64,000 nucleotides of DNA from Variovorax sp. 679 (GTDB lineage: Bacteria > Pseudomonadota > Gammaproteobacteria > Burkholderiales > Burkholderiaceae_C). The notes beneath the pieces were generated by a model. The model saw nothing but the letters and a program-made list of their open reading frames with translations, searched no databases and was not told the origin of the DNA. Both the position numbers and the translations under genes were made by a program. Shown piece by piece: positions 15,967-31,866 of this stretch (position 1 is the stretch's first letter; the number at the start of each line of letters is the position of its first letter). The DNA is taken from positions 62,001 through 126,000 of the forward strand of contig NZ_RXFS01000007.1 in assembly GCF_003952185.1 (NCBI RefSeq). The letters run 5' to 3'.

Positions 15967-17202
15967 TCAGGGCGGCGCGGCCTGTGCGGCGGGCAGGCGG
16001 CGCGGGCCGGATCTTGCCCGCCTGCCCTGCGCAATGCCCGGCCTCTCGACCAGCCGGTAGCTGACGACCGAGGCCGCCACGAGCAGCAGCGCGCAAAGGG
16101 TGCCGGTCAGCCAGTACTGCGGCGCGCCGGCCATCGCGAACTCCCGCACCGGCCCCGCGGCGAAGACCACGGTCAGCGCCAGCCCCTGCAGCAGGTAGAT
16201 GCTGTAGCTCACCGTGCTCATGCGCCGGGCCGAGCGCAGGTCCAGCAGGCCGAACAGCGTGCTGCCACGGCAGACCAGATGGAAGAAGCCCCACAGCAGC
16301 AGGACCTGGATCGGCCCGACCATGTGCTCGAAGCCGATGAACACGGCCACGAGGCAGGCCAGCGCGAGCAGCGAGGCCGCCCATTCCGGCAGTCGCCGTG
16401 CGCCGTCGCGCCGGACCAGCCACGCCGACAGCATGCCCAGCAGGAACGACGCCAGCACCCAGGCCACGGCGCCGATCAGCAGTGCAATCGTCGGGCGATT
16501 GGGCGTGGCACCCGGCGAAAACGCCGCGGCGGTCAACGCCAGCAGGCACAGCAGCAGGCCGCCTGCGACGAAGCGCGGCGTCCGCCCGCTGCGCGCGATC
16601 GGCGCCATCGGCCTGAGCGCCCCGTAGAACAGCCACTCGAAGAAGATCGTCCACGTCACGCCCGCCAGGATCAGCCCTGTGCCGACATGGCCGTTGATGT
16701 CCGGCTGCAGCGGCCAGATGCCCAGCGCCAGCCACTGCAGCATCGTGCCCAGCACGGACCCCGCCGGCTCCCTCAGCTCGAACCCGGTTTTCCACGCAAC
16801 GACAAGGAACATCAGGCCCACAGCCAGTAGGTACGTCGGCCCGATGCGCCAGAGCCGGCCGATGTACAGGCTCTTCCAGTCCGGCCGCCCTTTCGCGTCG
16901 AGCAATTTCCCCCAGAACAGGAAGCCGGTGATCATGAAGAAGACGCCCACGCCGACCTGCCCCAGCAGCGTGGGAAAGCCCGGCGGCGGAAAGCTCCATT
17001 CGCCGCGCACGATGTAGCCGTGCGTCACCATCAGGTGGTGCACGAAGACGCTCAGCGCGAGAAAGCCGCGCAGCCCGTCGAGCGTCGCGGTGCGTTGATC
17101 GCGCCCGTGCGGCTCGTCGGCCACGCGGAAGACCGGCAGGGCCAGCATGCAAAGCACGGCCAGCACGAGCACGAAGTACGGCCAGGCGGAAAAGACGCTC
17201 AT
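15967..17202 (-). CDS. Acyltransferase-3 family membrane O-acyltransferase
   Basis: A 411-aa integral membrane protein of the OafA/acyltransferase-3 family, which moves acyl (often acetyl) groups onto sugars and lipids. After an N-terminal helix it shows the hallmark DGLRGFLALSVFVHH (about residues 42-56), where the Arg and the His pair are the family's conserved residues, then GEWSFPPPGFPTLLGQVGVGVFFMITGFLFW. About ten membrane segments follow. It is the last gene of the - strand run NRPS-glycosyltransferase-MbtH-acyltransferase, 169 nt after MbtH. I infer that it decorates the sugar or peptide of the NRPS product; the gap leaves room for an independent role. Confidence 0.85.
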   Translation of the reverse strand: MSVFSAWPYFVLVLAVLCMLALPVFRVADEPHGRDQRTATLDGLRGFLALSVFVHHLMVTHGYIVRGEWSFPPPGFPTLLGQVGVGVFFMITGFLFWGKLLDAKGRPDWKSLYIGRLWRIGPTYLLAVGLMFLVVAWKTGFELREPAGSVLGTMLQWLALGIWPLQPDINGHVGTGLILAGVTWTIFFEWLFYGALRPMAPIARSGRTPRFVAGGLLLCLLALTAAAFSPGATPNRPTIALLIGAVAWVLASFLLGMLSAWLVRRDGARRLPEWAASLLALACLVAVFIGFEHMVGPIQVLLLWGFFHLVCRGSTLFGLLDLRSARRMSTVSYSIYLLQGLALTVVFAAGPVREFAMAGAPQYWLTGTLCALLLVAASVVSYRLVERPGIAQGRRARSGPRRLPAAQAAPP

Positions 17203-17371
17203 CGCCGGCGCGGCCTGCTTCGCGGCGTTCCTGCTTCAGGCGCCTTTGCGACAACGCCGGCATCTGCTCCCGCCGGCCCTGCGCGCTCCTTGTTCAGCTC
17301 ACCGGAAGCCGGCGACCGGAAGCGCGACGCATACGCCCATGCGGCGCCGCGCCGGTGCAGCGCGAACACCC

Positions 17372-17593
17372 TCATGCGCCGGCGGCGTCGAGGTCCCTGG
17401 CCGCGAGCGATCGCGGCCGCATGTCGGTCCAGTTCGATTCGATGAAGGCGCCGCAGGCCGCCCTGTCGGTGGCCGGCAGCGCCACTTCCCAGCCGGCCGG
17501 CACGGCGATGAAGGCCGGCCACAGCGAGTGCTGCCCCTCTTCATTGACCAGCACCAGGAAGCTGGCGTTCTTGTCGTCAAACGGATTGCTCAT
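17372..17593 (-). CDS. MbtH-like protein
   Basis: A 73-aa MbtH-family protein, the small partner that binds NRPS adenylation domains and keeps them soluble and active. Signature residues are all present: NEEGQHSLWP, PAGWEVALP, then IESNWTDMRPRSL, including the conserved Trp residues. It begins 29 nt after the glycosyltransferase stop. Its presence supports the view that one or both adenylation domains of the adjacent synthetase need MbtH. Confidence 0.95.
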   Translation of the reverse strand: MSNPFDDKNASFLVLVNEEGQHSLWPAFIAVPAGWEVALPATDRAACGAFIESNWTDMRPRSLAARDLDAAGA

Positions 17594-17622
17594 CTTCGGT
17601 TTCCTTGCAGGGGATTCTTCGT

Positions 17623-18942
17623 TCAGGCCATTTCCATGGACTCGGGCGCCGCCTCGCGCAGCGCCGCGAGAGCCGCGGTGATTTCGGTCAGCGCGCGATG
17701 GCGCGCGAAGTCCTCGCGCAGCACGCCGGCGCGCTGGCGGTAGCCGGGCTCGTTCAGCAGCCGGCGCACCGCGTCGCCGATCTGGCGCGCGCCCGGCTGG
17801 CCGCTGCCGAGGTTGATGCCCGCGCCCGACCAGGCCACGCGCGCGGCGATCTCGGGCTTTTCCTCGGTGGCACCGGCCACCACCAGCGGCACGCCGAGGC
17901 TCAGCGCATGGTTGACGGAGCCATAGCCGCCGTTGGTCACCATCGCATGCACCTTGGGCAGCAGCCGGTCGTAGGGCAGGAAAGGCAGCACGCGGGCATT
18001 CGCCGGCACGGCCATGTTCAGCGCGGCCGGCAGCGGGCCGCCGGTGGTGGCGATGACCTGGATGTCCTTCGCCCCGGCCAGCGCCTGCAGCGTCGGGCCG
18101 ATCAGCTGCGCCGGGTTCTCGTTGGCCAACGTGCCCTGCGTGACCAGCACCACCGAGCGGCCGTCGTCCAGCTCGTGCCACCAGTCGGGCTCCACGAAGT
18201 CGCGGCTGGCGGGCGCGAGCAGCGGGCCGACGAAGCGCACCGAGGCCGGCATGTCGCTGCGCGGGTACTCGAAGGATTCGGAAGTCAGCTGCAGGTACAG
18301 GTCCGGCAGCTTGACCATCGCGTCGATGAAGAACTCCGGCAGCACGGGCAATCCCGCGCAGGTCAGCAGCGCATCGAAATAACGCTGCACCTCGCCGAAC
18401 ATCGCCTGCTTGAGGTTGGTGTTCATCGCGCGGTTGCGCACGCGCCCTTCCGGCGTGGACGAAGGCGGCAGCGCGGTGCCGAAGAAGGCCGTGTCGCAGC
18501 TCGACAGCGGCAGCGCCGAGATGCCGATGGCCACGACCGCAGGGCGCTGCTCGCGCGGCCCCAGCAGCAGCGGGAAGGTGCCGCAGAACATCGTGTCGAC
18601 CACGATGGCATCGGCCGCGAAGTCCTTCAGGATCGCGCTCAGGCCGCTGCGTTGCGCCGCCATGGCATCGGCGAAGAAGTGCTTCAGGCCGAAGCACAGC
18701 TGCGCATGCGCCGACGGCAGGCGCTGGCGCTGCGGAAAGCGCTGGTCGAGCTCGCGGTGATCGAAGTCGATCGCGGCCTCGAAAGCGGTGAAGCTCGCGC
18801 CGGTGGCCTCGGCCTGCGCCCGGAAGCGGCTCGCGGTGTGCACCCGCACCTCGTGCCCGAGGCCCATCAGGTGCTGGGCGATGGCCAGCATCGGCAACAC
18901 GTGTCCCGGCAACGGTGTCGCCGCGATGAGGTAGCGCGCCAT
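17623..18942 (-). CDS. GT1-family (MGT/UGT-like) glycosyltransferase
   Basis: A 439-aa GT-B fold glycosyltransferase of family GT1, which uses a nucleotide-sugar donor and a small hydrophobic acceptor. The N-terminal acceptor domain begins ARYLIAATPLPGHVLPM. The C-terminal donor domain carries NGGYGSVNHALSLGVPLVV (about residues 335-353), the equivalent of the plant PSPG/antibiotic-GT motif. TEEKPE stands where many UGTs have DQ, as in the proteobacterial MGT subgroup. It starts 4 nt after the NRPS stop, so it is surely in the same operon and the likely acceptor is the peptide product, for example its terminal alcohol or the Ser hydroxyl. The donor sugar cannot be predicted. Confidence 0.9.
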   Translation of the reverse strand: MARYLIAATPLPGHVLPMLAIAQHLMGLGHEVRVHTASRFRAQAEATGASFTAFEAAIDFDHRELDQRFPQRQRLPSAHAQLCFGLKHFFADAMAAQRSGLSAILKDFAADAIVVDTMFCGTFPLLLGPREQRPAVVAIGISALPLSSCDTAFFGTALPPSSTPEGRVRNRAMNTNLKQAMFGEVQRYFDALLTCAGLPVLPEFFIDAMVKLPDLYLQLTSESFEYPRSDMPASVRFVGPLLAPASRDFVEPDWWHELDDGRSVVLVTQGTLANENPAQLIGPTLQALAGAKDIQVIATTGGPLPAALNMAVPANARVLPFLPYDRLLPKVHAMVTNGGYGSVNHALSLGVPLVVAGATEEKPEIAARVAWSGAGINLGSGQPGARQIGDAVRRLLNEPGYRQRAGVLREDFARHRALTEITAALAALREAAPESMEMA

Positions 18943-18946
18943 GGTG

Positions 18947-26455
<7,509 letters not shown>

Positions 26456-26487
26456 GAACTTCTCCACGTCTTGAATGAATCGGAGGT

Positions 26488-26510
26488 GAATGTGTCCTGA
26501 AGACACATTC
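26488..26510. promoter_or_regulatory. 23-bp perfect inverted repeat upstream of the NRPS gene
   Basis: GAATGTGTC and GACACATTC (9-bp arms, 5-bp centre), ending 33 bp before the NRPS start codon. It is either a dimeric operator at the promoter or a hairpin in the mRNA leader; position in an AT-rich gap favours a regulatory role. The regulator is not recognisable in the window. Confidence 0.6.
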
Positions 26511-26689
26511 GCAAACTCCGAATCAATGTACAAGCTGTTTCAACAATTTCAGAGACAGCTTCTCGGGTGAAAACATTTCACGTGAGACGTTGAGCAAGAA
26601 AGATTTCATCGGGAAGTGGTCACCCGATGAGCGGCTGCCAAATCCGATGGCTTTAGTCGTAACCGCAACAGGAAGCGCGGGAAATGGAA

Positions 26690-26704
26690 TGTTGCAATGC
26701 AACA
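26690..26704. promoter_or_regulatory. 15-bp palindrome TGTTGCAATGCAACA between NRPS and dctP genes
   Basis: Perfect 7-bp arms around one A in the 292-bp gap (26456-26747) separating the NRPS gene from the pyroglutamate operon. Other inverted repeats in the same gap are GTGAAA-ACA-TTTCAC (26567-26581) and CATCGGG-N9-CCCGATG (26607-26629). The gap is AT-richer than its surroundings and must hold the NRPS promoter. A weak -35/-10 pair (CTGAAA, 16 bp, TACATT, - strand, near 26525-26552) is visible but not convincing. Confidence 0.4.
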
Positions 26705-26747
26705 ACTTCATCTCCTGGGTGTAGGGTTTTCCCTCCGGAGCGCGGCT

Positions 26748-27737
26748 TCAGCGCTTCTCGAAATACGGAATGAAGATGTCGTTGGCGGCCACGCCGACCT
26801 GCTTGACCCAGTTCAGCGAAAAGTTCTCGCCGAGGCGCTGCAGGTCGCGCCCGAGCAGGAAGGAAACCGGCTCGACCTTGATGCCGTTGCGCCGCAATTC
26901 GTCGGTGGAACGGGCCGCCACCTCGGCGCTGCGGGCCCATCCGCGCGCTTCGGCTACCGCGCATGCGGCAGCCAGGGAGTTGCGCGAGGATTGGGCAAGG
27001 GCGTCCCATGCCTTGCCGTTGACGAACACGAGGTTCTTCGGAAACCACGCGTTGATCTCGTAGAAGTAGCGCATCGACTGCCACGCGTGGCTTTCCACGC
27101 CGGTCACCGCGGAGGTCAGCATGCAGTCGATGCGGCCTTCCGCCAGGGCCTTGTCGAGCCCGGTGGCCGGAACGTCGACGGGCACTGCGCCCATCAGCGT
27201 CGCGATGCGCGCGGTCGTGTCGTTGTAGGCGCGCATGCGCATGCCGCGCAGGTCGCCCACGCCGCCGAGCGGCCGTGTCGAGTACAGGCCCTGCGGCGGC
27301 CACGCCACGGCACAGAGCACGCGCATCCCGCGCTGCGCGAAGGCCTGCTCGATCAGCGGGCGCTGGATGCGCCACAGCATCTGCGCGTCGGCATAGCTGC
27401 GGGTGATGAAGGGAACGGAGTCGGCACCGGCCAGCGGCACGTCGGCGGCGAGGCTGCTCATGATGGCCTCGCCGGCCTCGACCTTGCCCTCCTGCACAGC
27501 GGCGCGGATGGCGTTCAGCGCGAACAGCGTGTTGGCGGGATGGATCTCGATGCGAAGCTGCCCGCCGGTCGCGGCCTCGACGTCCTTCGCCATGGCCAGC
27601 AGGTTGGCGGTGTGGAAGTTCTCCGCCGGATAGCCGGTGGCCAGCCGCCAAACGACAGCCGCTCGTGCCGCTGGCAGGACGCCCGCGCCGCACGCCAGCA
27701 GCGCGAAGTCGCGTCGGGAAATGCGGGCACGGTCCAT
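26748..27737 (-). CDS. TRAP transporter solute-binding protein, DctP family
   Basis: A 329-aa periplasmic binding protein of the DctP/TAXI-independent TRAP type. The N-terminus has a twin-arginine signal (ISRRDFALLACGAG, cleavage after a PAARA-like site). Mature features are LATGYPAENFHTAN, the FALNAIRAAVQEGKVEAGEA region and MRMRAYNDTTARIATLMGAVPV, where DctP proteins place the ligand-carboxylate-binding Arg. It is the last gene of the pyroglutamate operon, 11 nt after the biotin carboxylase gene. No DctQ or DctM membrane subunit is encoded nearby, so it either partners with a distant TRAP permease or serves as a high-affinity scavenger. Confidence 0.85.
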   Translation of the reverse strand: MDRARISRRDFALLACGAGVLPAARAAVVWRLATGYPAENFHTANLLAMAKDVEAATGGQLRIEIHPANTLFALNAIRAAVQEGKVEAGEAIMSSLAADVPLAGADSVPFITRSYADAQMLWRIQRPLIEQAFAQRGMRVLCAVAWPPQGLYSTRPLGGVGDLRGMRMRAYNDTTARIATLMGAVPVDVPATGLDKALAEGRIDCMLTSAVTGVESHAWQSMRYFYEINAWFPKNLVFVNGKAWDALAQSSRNSLAAACAVAEARGWARSAEVAARSTDELRRNGIKVEPVSFLLGRDLQRLGENFSLNWVKQVGVAANDIFIPYFEKR

Positions 27738-27748
27738 GGCGCGGCCCC

Positions 27749-29479
27749 TCAGCCGATGGTCGCGATGGCGGTGCCGGCCGCCACGTAGCCGCCTGCTGCA
27801 ACCGCGAAGGCGATGCGCCCCGCGCGATGCGCGAGCACCTGCATTTCCATCTTCATCGCCTCCATCACGGCGATGACCGCGCCTTCGGCAACCTCGTCGC
27901 CATCGGCCACCTTCCAGCCCTGCACCGTGCCGGAGACGGGCGCAGCCACTGCTGCGGCATCCGCTGCCGGCGCCTGCGCGGCAGGAGCCGCAACCGCACC
28001 GCCAGCCGCCGATGAAAGCCCGCTCAGCAGCACGGCAGGCAGGCCCAGCGCCATGCGCCGTCCATCGACCTCGATCGCCGTGCGCAGCAATGCAGCGTCA
28101 GGCAGCGGATCGGGGCGCAGGGCCGGCGCTTCGCCGTTGGCGAAGTCGGTCTCGATCCAGCGCGTATGCACCTTGAAGACATCGCCCGAAACGAAATCGG
28201 GATGCGCCATCACCGCGCGATGGAAGGGCAGCACGGTCGGCAGGCCCTCGATGCGGAATTCCTTCAGTGCACGCCGTGCACGCGCGATGGCCTGCTCGCG
28301 CGTGGCGCCGGTGACGATGAGCTTGGCCATCAGCGAATCGAAGGTGCCCGGCACCTGCGAGCCCGAATCCACGCCGGCATCGACGCGCACGCCGGGCCCC
28401 GAGGGCGCCTCGAACACATCGACCGGCCCCGGCGACGGCAGGAAGCCGCGCCCCACGTCCTCGGCGTTGATGCGGAACTCGAAAGAGTGGCCGCGCGGCA
28501 CCGGCGTCTGCGTGATCGACAGCGGCAGCCCGTCGGCAACGCGCAACTGCTCGATGACGAGGTCGATGCCCGTGGTTTCCTCCGTCACCGGGTGCTCCAC
28601 CTGCAGCCGCGTGTTCACTTCGAGGAAGGAGATCGCGCCGGTCGTGCTCAGCATGAACTCGACCGTGCCCGCGCCCGTGTAGCCCGCTTCCGCGCAGATG
28701 TCGCGCGCGGCCTGGTGGATGCGCTCGCGCTGCGCGTCGCTCAGGAAGGGCGCGGGCGCCTCTTCCACCAGCTTCTGGTTGCGGCGCTGCAGCGAGCAGT
28801 CGCGCGTGCCGAGCACCACCACGTTGCCGTGCGTGTCGGCCAGCACCTGCGCCTCGACGTGGCGCGGGCGGTCGAGGAACTGCTCGACATAGCACTCGCC
28901 GCGCCCGAAGGCCGTCACCGCCTCGCGCACCGCCGATTCGTAGAGGCCTTCGACTTCGTCGAGCCGCCACGCCACCTTGATGCCGCGCCCGCCGCCGCCG
29001 AACGCGGCCTTGATCGCGACCGGCAGCCCGTGCTTCTCCGCGAAGGCGAGCACCTCGCCCGCGTTCTTCACCGGGTCGGCCGTGCCCGCGACCAGCGGCG
29101 CGCCGACCTTCATCGCGAGCTTGCGGGCCTGCACCTTGTCGCCCAGCATCGCGATGGCGGCCGGCGACGGGCCGACCCAGGTGAGGCCGGCATCGATGAC
29201 GGCCTGCGCGAATGCCGCGCTCTCGGAAAGAAATCCGTAGCCCGGATGCACCGCATCGGCGCCGCTGCGCTCGGCCACCGCGAGCAGCTTGGCGATGTTC
29301 AGGTAGGTGTCGGCGGGCTTGTTGCCCTCGAGCCCGTAGGCCTCGTCGGCCATGCGCACGTGCAGTGCATTCAGGTCGGCGTCGGCGTACACCGCGACCG
29401 ACTGCACGCCGTGATCGGCGCAGGCGCGCGCGATGCGCACGGCGATTTCGCCCCGGTTGGCGATCAGGAGTTTCTTCAT
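27749..29479 (-). CDS. Biotin carboxylase fused to a biotinyl carrier domain
   Basis: A 576-aa AccC/PccA-type protein. The N-terminal biotin carboxylase region begins KKLLIANRGEIAVRIAR. Its ATP-grasp has the glycine-rich loop AAFGGGGRGIKV, and the catalytic EVNTRLQVEHPVTE lies around residue 285. The final 64 residues form a biotinyl domain with EAMKMEM (biotin-lysine near 543). It carboxylates its biotin with ATP and bicarbonate, but no carboxyltransferase subunit is encoded beside it. Neighbours are PxpA and fused PxpB-PxpC, whose folds match the allophanate hydrolase and urea carboxylase partner domains. This BC-BCCP may therefore feed a carboxylation step on 5-oxoproline or another substrate. 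It starts 10 nt after pxpBC. Confidence 0.9.
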   Translation of the reverse strand: MKKLLIANRGEIAVRIARACADHGVQSVAVYADADLNALHVRMADEAYGLEGNKPADTYLNIAKLLAVAERSGADAVHPGYGFLSESAAFAQAVIDAGLTWVGPSPAAIAMLGDKVQARKLAMKVGAPLVAGTADPVKNAGEVLAFAEKHGLPVAIKAAFGGGGRGIKVAWRLDEVEGLYESAVREAVTAFGRGECYVEQFLDRPRHVEAQVLADTHGNVVVLGTRDCSLQRRNQKLVEEAPAPFLSDAQRERIHQAARDICAEAGYTGAGTVEFMLSTTGAISFLEVNTRLQVEHPVTEETTGIDLVIEQLRVADGLPLSITQTPVPRGHSFEFRINAEDVGRGFLPSPGPVDVFEAPSGPGVRVDAGVDSGSQVPGTFDSLMAKLIVTGATREQAIARARRALKEFRIEGLPTVLPFHRAVMAHPDFVSGDVFKVHTRWIETDFANGEAPALRPDPLPDAALLRTAIEVDGRRMALGLPAVLLSGLSSAAGGAVAAPAAQAPAADAAAVAAPVSGTVQGWKVADGDEVAEGAVIAVMEAMKMEMQVLAHRAGRIAFAVAAGGYVAAGTAIATIG

Positions 29480-29489
29480 GTGGAGGCTT

Positions 29490-31061
29490 TCACTGGGCCA
29501 TGGGCCTGAATCGGACGCGCGCATTCACGGGGATCTGTCCCGCGCGGTCCAGGTGATGGGTGGCGACGGAGGCGATCACGGGATAGCCGCCGGTCAGCGG
29601 ATGGTCGGCCAGGAACAGCACGGGCTGGCCGCTCGCGGGCACCTGGATCGAGCCGCGTGCCGTGCCCTCGCTGGGCAGCTCGTCGTGGTTGGCGCGCGCC
29701 AGAGCCACTTCGCCGGCCAGGCGGATGCCGACGCGGTTCGATTGCGGCGTGGTGGTCCACGACTGGCTGCACAGCAGCTCGACCGCGTCGGGCGTGAACC
29801 AGTCGGTGCGCGGGCCGAGCACAATGTCGAGCACGACTTCCTCCTGCACGGTTGGCAGATCGGCCGGCGGCGCCTCGGGCTCGCCGACCAGGGCGCCGGC
29901 AGACACCGCGCGCACGGGCAGCACGTCGCCCGTTGCGATGGCGTTCGGGCCGACGCGCGCGAGCGTGTCGGTCGAGAGGCTGCCCAGCACGGGCGCGATG
30001 TCGAAACCGCCACGCACGGCGATGTAGCTGCGGATGCCGGCGGCCGGTTCGCCCAGCGCGAGCAGGTCGCCGTCGGCCAACGCGACGGGCTGGTAGCGCT
30101 GCAGCGGCCACGTCGCGCCGTCGGCGCGCGTGAGGGTGACGGGGCCCTCGGCACCGGTGACGGCAACCACTGCGTCGCCGCGGCATGCCAGCTGGAAGCC
30201 GCCGTACGCGATCTCGATGCATGCGGCGTCGGAAGCATTGCCGACGAGCCTGTTGGCCGCCTGCAGCGAGCGACGGTCCATCGCGCCGGAAGCGGAGACG
30301 CCCTGCTTCGCCTGGCCCTGGCGGCCGCCGTCCTGCAGCAGCGCCTGCAATCCGGTGGCGCGGATCTCGAAGGCGCTGCCGCCGTTCGTTGCCGCTGGTT
30401 GCGATCGCGCGGGCGCGGCAGCCTTGGGCTCTGCGCCCGGCTGGCCTGTGACGTCGACGAAGCGCACTGTGTCGCCCGGCTGCAGCAGCGCGGGCGTCTC
30501 GCGCGAGAGGTCCCACATCGGCGCATCGGTGATGCCGAGGATCTGCCAGCCGCCCGGGCTGGCCTGCGGATAGACGCCGCTGAAGCTGCCCGCGAGGCCG
30601 ACCGCGCCCGCCGGAATGCGCGTGCGCGGCACCTTGCGGCGCGGCACGTTCAGGCTCGGATGCCCGCCCGAGAGGTACGCGAAGCCCGGCGCGAAGCCGG
30701 TGAAGGCGACCGTGTAGTCGCTGCCGGTGTGGCGGCGCACCACTTCCCCGGGCGTGATGCCGAGCAGGCCGGCCACCTCGGCGAGGTCTTCGCCGTCGTA
30801 GCGCACGGGGATCTCGATGCGCCTGTCGATGCGCGTCTCGCACGCGTCGAGGCTGCGTGCGCCGACCTGCCGCGCGAGTTCATCGGCCGCGATCGCGGCC
30901 GGCCGGAATGTGATCAGCAGCGTGCGCGCGGCGGGCACCAGCTCCTCGATACCCGCGATGGGTTCCGCGCGCAGCGAGGCCAGCAGCGCGAGGGTCTGCG
31001 GCAGGTCGTCGAGCTCGACCAGCACCGCATTCAGGTTGACCGGCAGGAAGCGCATCGTCAT
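29490..31061 (-). CDS. pxpBC: Fused 5-oxoprolinase subunits PxpB-PxpC (KipI-KipA)
   Basis: A 523-aa fusion of two subunits of bacterial ATP-dependent 5-oxoprolinase. Residues 1-205 are the KipI/PxpB domain, with FTGFAPGFAYLSGGHP at about 120-135 and PRTRIPAGAVGLAG following. Residues 206-229 form an Ala/Pro-rich linker. Residues 230-523 are the KipA/PxpC domain, starting ATGLQALLQDGGRQG and containing MDRRSLQAANRLVGN and SNRVGIRL. With PxpA it should open 5-oxoproline (pyroglutamate) to glutamate at the cost of ATP. The ATG overlaps the pxpA stop (ATGA). In E. coli and Bacillus the two parts are separate proteins. Confidence 0.92.
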   Translation of the reverse strand: MTMRFLPVNLNAVLVELDDLPQTLALLASLRAEPIAGIEELVPAARTLLITFRPAAIAADELARQVGARSLDACETRIDRRIEIPVRYDGEDLAEVAGLLGITPGEVVRRHTGSDYTVAFTGFAPGFAYLSGGHPSLNVPRRKVPRTRIPAGAVGLAGSFSGVYPQASPGGWQILGITDAPMWDLSRETPALLQPGDTVRFVDVTGQPGAEPKAAAPARSQPAATNGGSAFEIRATGLQALLQDGGRQGQAKQGVSASGAMDRRSLQAANRLVGNASDAACIEIAYGGFQLACRGDAVVAVTGAEGPVTLTRADGATWPLQRYQPVALADGDLLALGEPAAGIRSYIAVRGGFDIAPVLGSLSTDTLARVGPNAIATGDVLPVRAVSAGALVGEPEAPPADLPTVQEEVVLDIVLGPRTDWFTPDAVELLCSQSWTTTPQSNRVGIRLAGEVALARANHDELPSEGTARGSIQVPASGQPVLFLADHPLTGGYPVIASVATHHLDRAGQIPVNARVRFRPMAQ

Positions 31062-31825
31062 GCAGCTGAATCCACGAAAGACCGGATCGCCACGCCCGAC
31101 TGCTCCAGCCGCGCGCGCACCTGCCGCGCCATCTCGACCGCGCCCGGGCTGTCGCCGTGCACGCAGACCGACTCGGCCTCGATGCGCACCGTGCTGCCGT
31201 CGATGGCCGTGACCACGCCTTCGGAGGCCAGCCGCAGCATGCGTTCGGCCACCTCGCCGGCGTCGTGCAGCACCGCGCCGGGTTCGCGGCGCGACACCAG
31301 CGTGCCCTTGGGCGTGTAGGCGCGATCGGCGAAGGCCTCGGCCACCACGCGCAGGCCCGCGTCGCGCGCCCAGCCCAGCAGCGGCGAGCCGGCCAATGCC
31401 ACCAGAACAAGGCTCGCGTCGATCTCGCGGATGGCGGCGATCACGTCGCGCGCCTGGCGCTCGTCGTGGGCGATGGTGTTGTAGAGCGCGCCGTGCGGCT
31501 TCACGTAGCGCACGGTGGTGCCGGCCGCGGCGGCGAGGCCCTTGAGCGCGCCGATCTGGTAGATGACGTCGGCGCGCAGGTCCGCGCTTTCGACGTCCAT
31601 GTTGCGGCGCCCGAAGCCCACGAGGTCGCGGTAGGACACGTGGGCGCCGATGGCGACGCCACGCTCCTTCGCCTGGCGCAGCGTGCGCAGGATGCCGGCC
31701 GGGTCGCCCGCATGGAAGCCGCAGGCCACGTTGGCACTGCTCACGAGGGAAAGCATGGCGGCGTCGTCGCCCATGCGCCATACGCCCAGGCTCTCGCCGA
31801 GGTCGCTGTTCAAGTCGATGTTCAT
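31058..31825 (-). CDS. pxpA: 5-oxoprolinase subunit A (LamB/YcsF family)
   Basis: A 255-aa LamB/YcsF-family protein. It begins MNIDLNSDLGESLG; NVACGFHAGDP (about residues 33-43) holds conserved Cys/His, and IGAHVSYRDLVGFGRR and VKPHGALYN are the other family signatures. PxpA is the catalytic TIM-barrel-like subunit that, with PxpB and PxpC, hydrolyses 5-oxoproline to L-glutamate. It lies 41 nt after pcp, whose peptidase action generates free pyroglutamate. Confidence 0.95.
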   Translation of the reverse strand: MNIDLNSDLGESLGVWRMGDDAAMLSLVSSANVACGFHAGDPAGILRTLRQAKERGVAIGAHVSYRDLVGFGRRNMDVESADLRADVIYQIGALKGLAAAAGTTVRYVKPHGALYNTIAHDERQARDVIAAIREIDASLVLVALAGSPLLGWARDAGLRVVAEAFADRAYTPKGTLVSRREPGAVLHDAGEVAERMLRLASEGVVTAIDGSTVRIEAESVCVHGDSPGAVEMARQVRARLEQSGVAIRSFVDSAA

Positions 31826-31866
31826 CGTGTTCGTCTCCGGCGCGCGGCGGTGCGCGCCATGGTTCG

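Noticed and set aside
15902..17263. Long alternative frame overlapping the acyltransferase gene
   Set aside because: Arg/Ala-rich, no motifs; the frame at 15967-17202 has membrane helices and acyltransferase-3 signatures.
26488..26510. Lux-box interpretation of the NRPS-upstream palindrome
   Set aside because: Length and symmetry are similar but the bases do not fit the CT-N12-AG lux-box pattern, and no LuxI/LuxR genes are in the window.
26525..26552. NRPS promoter (CTGAAA-16-TACATT)
   Set aside because: Four of six matches at each box and a short spacer are too weak to list as a feature without mapping data.
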